Assembly: GCF_900240385.1 (NCBI RefSeq)
Contig: NZ_OEQH01000001.1
Location: 248,001-312,000 of the forward strand
Reading direction: 5' to 3'
Origin: Clostridium minihomine
GTDB taxonomy: Bacteria; Bacillota; Clostridia; Oscillospirales; Acutalibacteraceae
Length of the DNA stretch: 64,000 nucleotides
Shown: positions 58,446 to 64,000 of the stretch, piece after piece
Position numbering within the stretch: position 1 is the stretch's first letter
How the letters are laid out: each line of letters begins with the position of its first letter
The notes under the pieces: model-generated
Database searches by the model: none
What the model saw: only the letters and a program-made list of their open reading frames with translations
What the model was told of the DNA's origin: nothing
Position numbers and translations under genes: made by a program

Positions 58446-58694
58446 GTGAAAGGCATAGTAGAAGAGCGAGCCGTAGAGCTGGGAGAATACATCATAGAAA
58501 ATAACGCAACCGTGCGTAAAGCTGCAAAAAAATTCGGCGTCAGCAAATCCACAGTACATAAAGATGTGGCCGAACGGCTGAAGTATGTCGATCCGCAGCT
58601 GTACAAAGAAGTCAAGAATGTACTGGAAATCAACAAGGCGCAGCGTCATATTCGCGGCGGCATGGCAACCAGAATGAAATACAAAAAGGATTGA
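58446..58694 (+). CDS. spoIIID: Stage III sporulation regulator SpoIIID
   Basis: An 82-residue SpoIIID: ERAVELGEYIIENNATVRKAA (shortened: GEYIIENNATVRKAAKKFGV), then the helix-turn-helix KKFGVSKSTVHKDV and the basic C-terminal tail HIRGGMATRMKYKKD. It is the mother-cell DNA-binding regulator that adjusts sigma-E genes and promotes sigK expression during sporulation. The GTG at 58446 has GGGAGG 6 bases upstream. Its presence marks the organism as a spore former by lineage. It is monocistronic, followed by a strong terminator. Confidence 0.96.
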   Translation: MKGIVEERAVELGEYIIENNATVRKAAKKFGVSKSTVHKDVAERLKYVDPQLYKEVKNVLEINKAQRHIRGGMATRMKYKKD

Positions 58695-58751
58695 GATGGC
58701 TGTGTAATTCCAAGGTCCGGACCGCCCGGACAGAGTGTACCGAAAAAAGAC

Positions 58752-58798
58752 CGGCAGCTCCCTTTTCTTCCAGCCAGAAAAGGGAGCCGCCGTTTTTT
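58752..58798 (+). terminator. Strong rho-independent terminator
   Basis: GCTCCCTTTTCT and AGAAAAGGGAGC pair (within 58757-58787), extended by GGC/GCC, then GTTTTTTG. It ends spoIIID, and faces the convergent ilvA gene. Confidence 0.9.
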
Positions 58799-58808
58799 GT
58801 ATTCTTCC

Positions 58809-60011
58809 TTACGAATGCTCTATCATATGATACCCGGCATTTAAAAGCGCATTTCGAATTTCTTCGATGTGCTGGTGGTTGCGGGTTTCCATCACAATTC
58901 GCAGGGTGCAGCCGTTAATATCACTGCCTTCACCGGAATGATCGTGGCGGACTGCCACCACATTTCCTCCCAAATCGGCGATGATGCCGGCCACTTCTTT
59001 GAGCTGCCCCGGTTTGTCGAGAAGTTCCAGTGTCATATCGGCAGACCGGCCTGCTTTGAGCAGGCCCCGGCTGATAATACGGGACAGAATGGTGACGTCA
59101 ATATTGCCGCCGGATAGCAGACACACTACTTTTTTGCCTTTCAGATCCAGTTTGTCAAACAAAGCGGCGGCAACAGAAACAGCCCCGGCTCCCTCGGCAA
59201 TCAGTTTTTGCTGTTCAATCAACGTCAGAATGGCAGTGGAAATTTCGTCGTCGGTTACGGTGACCACTTTATCCACATATTGATGGCACAGTTCATAGGT
59301 GAGTTCGCCGGGCTGTTTGACGGCGATTCCGTCAGCGATGGTGGACACGCCGCCAAGACATTCCACCTTGTGTCCTGATAAAGACTGCACCATAGAAGGG
59401 GCACCGCAGGCCTGAACGCCATAGACTTTACAGTTGGGATTCAAGGATTTTATAGCAAATGCCACGCCGGAAATCAGCCCGCCGCCGCCAACCGGAACAA
59501 TCACGGCGTCCACGTCGGGCAGTTGGGTCAAAATTTCCAGCCCAATCGTGCCTTGGCCCGCTATTACATCTTCGTCATCGAAGGGATGGAGAAAGGATCG
59601 CCCGGTTTCCTGCTGAATTTGAAGGGCCCGCTGATAGGCATCATCATATACGCCGCTGACCAGTTCCACCTGCGCACCATAAGCCCGGGTGGATTCCACC
59701 TTAGAGATGGGGGCAGTGTCTGGAATACAGATCAGCGCCGGGATGCCGCTGCGGGCGGCAGCCAGAGCCACGCCCTGGGCATGGTTACCCGCAGAGCAGG
59801 CAAGGACTCCTTTTGCCCGTTCCTGCTGGCTCAGGCGTGACATTTTATAATAGGCACCCCGCACCTTAAAAGATCCGGTAATTTGAAGATTCTCTGTTTT
59901 TAGGTACACTTCACAGTCCGAACGAATTTTGGGGGCATAGATCAAATCTGTTTGGCGAATCACGTCTTTTAAGACAAAGGCGGCATGATAGATTTTATCC
60001 AAAGTCAGCAT
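58809..60011 (-). CDS. ilvA: Threonine ammonia-lyase with C-terminal ACT domain
   Basis: A 400-residue PLP enzyme. The PLP lysine lies in TGSFKVRGAY (about residue 49), the glycine loop for the PLP phosphate is VGGGGLISG (about 175), and residues ~325-400 form an ACT domain (DMTLELLDKPGQLKEVAGI). It converts threonine to 2-oxobutanoate, the first step to isoleucine. It is of the shorter, TdcB-like length but its ACT domain and place as third gene of the T-box(Ile) - ilvB - ilvN operon argue for a biosynthetic role. It overlaps ilvN by 7 bp. Confidence 0.95.
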   Translation of the reverse strand: MLTLDKIYHAAFVLKDVIRQTDLIYAPKIRSDCEVYLKTENLQITGSFKVRGAYYKMSRLSQQERAKGVLACSAGNHAQGVALAAARSGIPALICIPDTAPISKVESTRAYGAQVELVSGVYDDAYQRALQIQQETGRSFLHPFDDEDVIAGQGTIGLEILTQLPDVDAVIVPVGGGGLISGVAFAIKSLNPNCKVYGVQACGAPSMVQSLSGHKVECLGGVSTIADGIAVKQPGELTYELCHQYVDKVVTVTDDEISTAILTLIEQQKLIAEGAGAVSVAAALFDKLDLKGKKVVCLLSGGNIDVTILSRIISRGLLKAGRSADMTLELLDKPGQLKEVAGIIADLGGNVVAVRHDHSGEGSDINGCTLRIVMETRNHQHIEEIRNALLNAGYHMIEHS

Positions 60012-60514
60012 ACTTCTTCCTCCTGTGTGCTCATGGCCATAGCACCGGTGCGAAGAATCTGTTCAATCTGATAGGGCCTGCACAATTCAATCAAGCTGTT
60101 CAGCGCGGCGGCGTCGCCCACCAGTTCTAAAATCATGCGGTTGGGGGAAACCTGCAAAATCGAAGCGTGAAATGCATTGGCCAGCGTGACCAGAAATTCG
60201 CTGTTTTCCGGGGTTCTTTTCACTCGCAGCAACAGGTGCTCCCTTACCACTGCCTTCTCTTGGGACAGCACATTCACCTGTTCGATTTCTTGAAGCTTGC
60301 TCAGCTGTTTATCCACCTGACGCACAATTCGGTCATCCCCCTGCACCACGATTATCATTTCAGAATACTGTTCGTCTTCTGTTTGAGAAGCCACAATGCT
60401 GAGGATATTATAGCAGCGGCGGCTGAACAGTCCCGCGATGCGCAGAAGCACCCCCGGGGTGTTCCGGGCACGAACGGACAGGATGTATTCGCTTTCTTTT
60501 GTCACACTCATCAT
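60005..60514 (-). CDS. ilvN: Acetolactate synthase small (regulatory) subunit
   Basis: A 169-residue subunit with an N-terminal ACT domain (YILSVRARNTPGVLLRIAGLF, shortened: LSVRARNTPGVLLRIAGLF, then RCYNILSI) and the IlvN C-terminal domain (FHASILQVSPNRMILELVGD in shortened form). It carries valine feedback and stimulates the large subunit. Its start overlaps the ilvB stop by 4 bp (ATGA) and its end overlaps ilvA. Length is normal. Confidence 0.94.
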   Translation of the reverse strand: MMSVTKESEYILSVRARNTPGVLLRIAGLFSRRCYNILSIVASQTEDEQYSEMIIVVQGDDRIVRQVDKQLSKLQEIEQVNVLSQEKAVVREHLLLRVKRTPENSEFLVTLANAFHASILQVSPNRMILELVGDAAALNSLIELCRPYQIEQILRTGAMAMSTQEEEVC

Positions 60515-62199
60515 TTTTGCTCCTTTTCCGGAATTTCGATAATGGCATCTTCTGCTGCGGCTCCCGCAGGAACCATGGGCAGTACATTCAGGTCGCTGTG
60601 AATCAGGCAGTTGATCAGCGACGGCCCTTTGTAATCCAGCGCCTGACGCAGGACAGGCTCCACTTCATCACAGGTGCGGATGGTAAATGCTTTGATGCCG
60701 AAAGCCTGTGCCAGCAGTTCATAATTGGTGGACTTATCCAAGGTGGTTTGGGAAAAGCGGCTGTCATAGAAAAGCTTTTGCCATTGCCGCACCATGCCCA
60801 GCACATTGTTATTTAAAATCAGCTCGATAATCGGAATGTTATATTTGGCAGCAGTGGAAAGTTCATTGCAGTTCATATGAAAGCTTCCGTCGCCGGCCGC
60901 GTTTACCACGCGAAGCCCCGGCTTTGCCAGCTGGGCTCCCAGTGCGGCGCCCAGACCAAAACCCATGGTTCCCAGCCCGCCAGAGGTAACCATTCTGCGG
61001 GGATGCTGAAAAGGGTAAAACTGTGCGGCCCACATTTGATGCTGACCCACCTCGGTGGTAAGAATCAAATCTTCACCTGCCAGCCGGTGCAAAGTTTGGA
61101 ACAGATATTGGGGCGTTACTCCCTCGTCACACGCCGCTGTTTGGATTAAGGGGTATTCCTGCTGCCATGCCCTAACCTGCTCCATCCAGCCCGGATGTGC
61201 GGATTGCTCTAAATGTTGATTCAGTTGTTCCAAAACAGTGCGGGCATCCCCTTTTAGTTTGACATCGGCCGTAATGTTTTTATTAAACTCTGCGGAATCA
61301 ATGTCGATGTGGATAATACGGCAGCCCCGGGCAAATAAATCGGAATTGCAGATCACACGGTCAGAAAAACGGGTTCCCACCGCCACCAGCAAATCGCAGT
61401 GTTTCAGCGCCATGGCAGAGGGGATGGTTCCGTGCATCCCCAGCATGCCCAAATACCGGGAATCGGTTTGGTCAAATCCGCCCTGGCACATGAGGGAGCA
61501 GGAAACAGGGGCGTCCAGCTTACGAAGAAAGGCATCAAGCGCTTCAGAAGCATCAGAGGCAATCACACCGCCGCCGGCATACACAAAGGGGCGCCGGCTT
61601 TCTGTAAGCAGCTTCAGAGCCTGATTGAGCCGAGATTCCGGCGGAGCCAAGGGGATTTCTATTATGGGGTTAGGCGCAGCGGTGAATTCGCAGCGGTGTG
61701 TGGTAATGTCTTTGGGAATATCTACCAAAACCGGGCCTTTGCGTCCGCTGCCTGCAATGCGGAAGGCTTCCCGAATCGTGTGGGCCAGATTTTCTACGTC
61801 TTTTACAATAAAATTGTGTTTGGTAATTGGCATGGTAATTCCGGTGATATCCACTTCCTGAAAACTGTCCAGCCCCAACAAATTCCGGTTTACATTGCCG
61901 GTAATTGCCACCACGGGTACCGAATCCATATAGGCGGTGGCCAGCCCGGTGACCAGATTAGTGGCGCCCGGGCCGGAAGTGGCAATGCACACTCCGGTTT
62001 TTCCGCTGGCTCTGGCATAACCGTCGGCGGCATGTGCCGCGCCTTGTTCGTGGGCGGTTTCCACATGAGTAATCCGGCCCTGGTATTCGTACAGGGCGTC
62101 GTAAATGTTTAGCACGGCTCCACCGGGATATCCAAATACGGTGGTGGCGTCCTGTTCCAACAAGCATTCCATAATGATTTGCGCACCGGTTAACAGCAT
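60511..62199 (-). CDS. ilvB: Acetolactate synthase large (catalytic) subunit
   Basis: A 562-residue ThDP enzyme of the AHAS type: FGYPGGAVLNIYDALY, the catalytic Glu in ETAHEQGAAHAADGYARASG, TSGPGATNLVTGLATAYMDS (both shortened), and the ThDP/Mg motif GDGSFHMNCNELSTAAKYNI with the following NNN. It makes acetolactate or acetohydroxybutyrate from pyruvate (and 2-oxobutanoate supplied by IlvA). First gene of the operon, with AGGAGG before the ATG, downstream of an Ile T-box. ilvC and ilvD are not in the window. Confidence 0.96.
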   Translation of the reverse strand: MLLTGAQIIMECLLEQDATTVFGYPGGAVLNIYDALYEYQGRITHVETAHEQGAAHAADGYARASGKTGVCIATSGPGATNLVTGLATAYMDSVPVVAITGNVNRNLLGLDSFQEVDITGITMPITKHNFIVKDVENLAHTIREAFRIAGSGRKGPVLVDIPKDITTHRCEFTAAPNPIIEIPLAPPESRLNQALKLLTESRRPFVYAGGGVIASDASEALDAFLRKLDAPVSCSLMCQGGFDQTDSRYLGMLGMHGTIPSAMALKHCDLLVAVGTRFSDRVICNSDLFARGCRIIHIDIDSAEFNKNITADVKLKGDARTVLEQLNQHLEQSAHPGWMEQVRAWQQEYPLIQTAACDEGVTPQYLFQTLHRLAGEDLILTTEVGQHQMWAAQFYPFQHPRRMVTSGGLGTMGFGLGAALGAQLAKPGLRVVNAAGDGSFHMNCNELSTAAKYNIPIIELILNNNVLGMVRQWQKLFYDSRFSQTTLDKSTNYELLAQAFGIKAFTIRTCDEVEPVLRQALDYKGPSLINCLIHSDLNVLPMVPAGAAAEDAIIEIPEKEQK

Positions 62200-62263
62200 G
62201 TTTTTTCCTCCTGTAGCGTTTTTTCTGATTCGGCGATTATAGGGTCAGGAAACTTTTAAAAAC

Positions 62264-62530
62264 GAAAAAAGCCCTCGCCTCTGGAAAACCAGAGGCGAGG
62301 GCTGAAAGCTCCCGCGGTACCACTCTGTATTACTGCCATTTGGCAGTCACTCGCTGCATATCCAACAATATGCTCCCCGGTAACGGAGGGAGGCCGGGCA
62401 ACACTTACTACCCAAAGGGTTCAGCTGCCTGCTCCAGGGTGATGTCCTGCAAACGCCCCGCTGTCTCGCACCAACCGACAGCTCTCTGGAAGGACGGTAC
62501 TTTGCATTCGTGTCCCTTTCAAAGCAATTT
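62264..62530 (-). promoter_or_regulatory. T-box leader, probable isoleucine specifier
   Basis: On the minus strand: a stem I with AGAGAGC...GGTTGGTG, a specifier region GGACATCACCCTGGAGC in which ATC (Ile; + strand 62441-62443) sits at the usual place, the T-box AGAGTGGTACCGCG (62326-62313), and a terminator stem of 15-base arms (62270-62284 with 62289-62303) followed by Ts. Uncharged tRNA-Ile would favour the antiterminator and switch on ilvBNA. The identity of the codon rests on my alignment by eye. Confidence 0.95.
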
Positions 62531-62543
62531 TTTATTATTAACA

Positions 62544-62572
62544 ATCATATGCGCTGTGCCGTAATTTGTCAA
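62544..62572 (-). promoter_or_regulatory. Promoter of the ilv T-box operon
   Basis: Minus-strand TTGACA (62572-62567) and TATGAT (62549-62544) with a 17-bp spacer, just upstream of the leader. The rest of the gap to 62655 shows nothing. Confidence 0.82.
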
Positions 62573-62655
62573 GCAAAGCGAAACAGAAAAAGAAAAATTG
62601 TTTAAAAGCAAAATACCGTTCAGCAATTTTCTGCCGTTTTTGGGCAAAACGGCAA

Positions 62656-63348
62656 TTACCGATCACCTAAAATAACAGAGAGAATTCCGCACAGGATTCC
62701 ACCGATGGGGAATACAACCCATCCCGGATGCCACAATTGGAACAGAAAACCTAAAATCAAATATACGGCGGTTGCTGTCAGCATAATGGCTCCGCTGAGC
62801 CGCCCGACCAGTTCGTTTTGGGGGCTGTTTTTGGGGGAGTCCCCAAAAGTGGCAGAAGAGCGGGTATATGATTCCATTTGTTCATCCAGATGATTTTTCT
62901 GAATCCCGAAAAATACAAAAATGCCAACGCCGATGGCGATCATGATGAAAAATGCAATGGTAGAAAGGTAGCCGTCGCCAAACATAGCTTCAAAAGCCTG
63001 CTGAAAAATAATGGCCAGAATACAGCATAGAACCCCCACGGTCACTGCAACGGCAAAAATACGGTTGAACTGTTCATACCGAATACGAAAATCTTCGGGA
63101 ACCGCCGGATAGGAGGGTGGGACAAATTCCGAGCCTTCCGGGATTCCCAACTCTCGGCGAATTTCTTCGATGCTTCCAAATTCTGCTATGACCAGGCCAA
63201 AGGCTTCGTTTTCATTTTTTCCTTCCCGGATCAAATTCTCATATGCTTCCTCCATGCTCTCGATAATGTGCAGTTTCATTTCAACCACTTCTTTGGTACG
63301 AGGCAGAGAGGAAAAAGAATTTTCTACATAAATTCGGATTTTACTCAT
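62656..63348 (-). CDS. DUF1700/permease-prefix type membrane protein paired with PadR
   Basis: A 230-residue protein. The N-terminal 70 residues (YVENSFSSLPRT...EMKLHIIESMEEAYENLI, shortened: EMKLHIIESMEEAYENL; then VIAEFGSIEEIRRELG) match the soluble prefix domain of DUF1700/PadR-partner proteins. Four membrane segments follow (near 95-118, 128-148, 180-200 and 205-225). Such proteins are the usual partners of a PadR repressor and are thought to sense or modulate envelope state. The ATG at 63348 has GAGGAGAA 7 bases upstream and overlaps the padR gene by 8 bp. Confidence 0.83.
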   Translation of the reverse strand: MSKIRIYVENSFSSLPRTKEVVEMKLHIIESMEEAYENLIREGKNENEAFGLVIAEFGSIEEIRRELGIPEGSEFVPPSYPAVPEDFRIRYEQFNRIFAVAVTVGVLCCILAIIFQQAFEAMFGDGYLSTIAFFIMIAIGVGIFVFFGIQKNHLDEQMESYTRSSATFGDSPKNSPQNELVGRLSGAIMLTATAVYLILGFLFQLWHPGWVVFPIGGILCGILSVILGDR

Positions 63349-63688
63349 GGCTTTTCTCCTCTTTCTCAGATGTAAAATAATCAACCACTTGCTTTGTCAG
63401 CTGCCATTCGGCGCATTTTTCTTGATAATAGGCCCGGCCCGCAGCGGTAATCGTAAAATACGTTCGGGGCTTTCCAAAGGATTCGGATCCATGGTAGCTG
63501 GCAATATAACCATTTTTTTCTAATCGGTTAATGGCGGAATACAAGGTGGTTTCTTTCATGCTGTAATTTCCCTTAGTACGCGTTTGAATTTCTTTTGAAA
63601 TTTCATATCCATAAGAATCATGCTCCAGCAGCAAAAACAGGATGATGATATCGTTATAGCCGCGCATGACATCGCTGCCAATCAACAC
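63341..63688 (-). CDS. PadR-family transcriptional regulator
   Basis: A 115-residue winged-helix regulator: IGSDVMRGYNDIIILFLLL at the start, YGYEISKEI and TLYSAINRLEKNGYI (recognition helix), then the wing GKPRTYFTITAAGRAYY and a C-terminal helix. The GTG at 63688 is chosen because GGGAG lies 8 bases upstream; a TTG 3 bases later is also possible. It is translationally coupled with the downstream membrane protein. Direct repeats around its promoter are the likely operator. Confidence 0.92.
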   Translation of the reverse strand: MLIGSDVMRGYNDIIILFLLLEHDSYGYEISKEIQTRTKGNYSMKETTLYSAINRLEKNGYIASYHGSESFGKPRTYFTITAAGRAYYQEKCAEWQLTKQVVDYFTSEKEEKSHE

Positions 63689-63704
63689 TATTCGCTCTCC
63701 CTTC

Positions 63705-63759
63705 ACTACTACGTCTGATGAAGTAATTACACTATAACACAACTACTACGACAAGTAAA
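63705..63759 (-). promoter_or_regulatory. padR promoter flanked by direct repeats
   Basis: Minus-strand TTTACT (63759-63754) and TATAGT (63736-63731) are 17 bp apart. The 9-mer ACTACTACG occurs at 63705-63713 and again at 63742-63750, one copy in the spacer and one downstream of the -10. PadR proteins bind such sites; direct rather than inverted orientation is less usual. Confidence 0.48.
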
Positions 63760-63774
63760 GTAATTTTTAAAAAC

Positions 63775-63809
63775 TTGACAATTTCTTTTGTTTTAAAGTA
63801 AAATACTTT
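63775..63809 (+). promoter_or_regulatory. Promoter and short palindrome of the last gene
   Basis: TTGACA (63775-63780) and TAAAAT (63799-63804) with an 18-bp spacer. AAAGTA/TACTTT (63795-63809, AAA centre) overlaps the -10 and may be the site of the MarR protein encoded downstream. Confidence 0.45.
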
Positions 63810-63839
63810 TAACTTAAAACTTTTTTAGGAGTATGAAAA

Positions 63840-64000
63840 ATGAATTCTCTTCAGCAAGAAGAGCTGAATTACTTTTTTGCAGAAACGTTTAATAAAATTT
63901 TGCAATATGAGGAAGCAGCACTTTCTTATGGGGATGCGGCAGGTCTGAGCGTAAAGGAACTGCATACATTGGAAGCTGTGGCACATTTGCAGGAAAAAAA
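63840..64000 (+). CDS. MarR-family regulator, 5' part only
   Basis: The ATG at 63840 with TTAGGAG upstream opens a frame that runs off the window. The 53 visible residues form the N-terminal helices and the beginning of the MarR winged helix (LSVKELHTLEAVAHL is typical of the segment leading into it). The first 40 residues have the dimerisation-helix pattern. Function and length cannot be judged from the part seen. Confidence 0.8.
   Translation, partial: MNSLQQEELNYFFAETFNKILQYEEAALSYGDAAGLSVKELHTLEAVAHLQEK

Noticed and set aside
61399-62112. 237-codon plus-strand frame opposite ilvB
   Set aside because: Antisense to a housekeeping gene; composition is typical of a complement frame and there is no ribosome site.
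1-64000. CRISPR arrays, rRNA operons and intact insertion sequences
   Set aside because: I saw no regularly spaced repeats, no rRNA sequence and no transposase-like protein with terminal repeats.

Overview
The window looks like part of the chromosome of a spore-forming, low-to-mid GC Clostridia (Firmicutes), most likely of the Oscillospiraceae/Ruminococcaceae type. That is an inference from SpoIIID, a T-box leader, a tandem glycine riboswitch, strong AGGAGG ribosome sites with frequent GTG/TTG starts, desulfoferrodoxin (an anaerobe's superoxide reductase), a class B sortase and a BspA-type leucine-rich repeat protein. I see no rRNA, CRISPR array, intact phage or recognisable insertion sequence.

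Layout. 0-6.2 kb, all minus strand: a secreted bacteriocin-like protein with a small membrane protein, a decayed WYL regulator, then a response regulator - histidine kinase - ABC ATPase - FtsX permease module with a small helix-turn-helix gene beside it. 6.6-8.8 kb: a MerR regulator and a 2,4-diaminopentanoate-dehydrogenase-like gene behind a promoter with the 19-bp spacer typical of MerR control. 8.9-10.4 kb: a TetR - membrane protein - flavodoxin operon with a perfect palindrome over its promoter. 10.8-13.8 kb: a DIP1984-family gene broken by an amber codon, rtcB behind a leader peptide and terminator, and a GNAT-YoaP protein. 14.0-15.1 kb: a MarR - cyclase operon under a consensus promoter flanked by a 19-bp inverted repeat. 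15.5-20.4 kb: a polytopic membrane protein, a glycine riboswitch with a sodium:alanine symporter, and TraX. 20.9-26.4 kb: ThpR, a double GNAT, YaaA, a C1q/BclA-like protein, a macro-domain protein and a metallophosphoesterase.

26.7-31.6 kb is a metal-handling cluster: an HMA - UreH-like membrane - double cupredoxin protein, a 58-residue membrane protein, a DUF2318 lipoprotein and a two-component system. 31.8-35.1 kb: DUF4491, a LUD-domain protein, YaiI, SfsA, a YgjP-type metallopeptidase and two tRNA-Ser genes. 35.5-37.3 kb: a lipoprotein, a ferritin-like protein and a 66-residue protein. 37.6-43.1 kb: a MATE exporter translationally linked to a siderophore ABC importer, and an AraC regulator; both promoter regions carry a GTTAG-N6-CTAAC palindrome. 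43.4-46.3 kb: small and hypothetical proteins, a Ppm1/Tcmp-type methyltransferase and EcsC. 47.0-52.4 kb: a 1526-residue Cna/SpaA-type adhesin ending in GPKTG, overlapped by its class B sortase. 52.5-58.7 kb: desulfoferrodoxin, a USP-like protein, an amino-acid binding protein, a BspA-like LRR protein, a cytidylate-kinase-like protein, a VOC protein and SpoIIID. 58.8-62.6 kb: T-box(Ile) - ilvB - ilvN - ilvA. 62.6-64 kb: a PadR/DUF1700 pair and the start of a MarR gene.

I did not find one clearly unprecedented multi-gene system. The best leads are the rtcB leader-peptide attenuator, the bacteriocin-like pair, the adhesin/sortase unit, the cupredoxin/DUF2318 cluster, and the shared palindrome linking the AraC gene and the siderophore operon.
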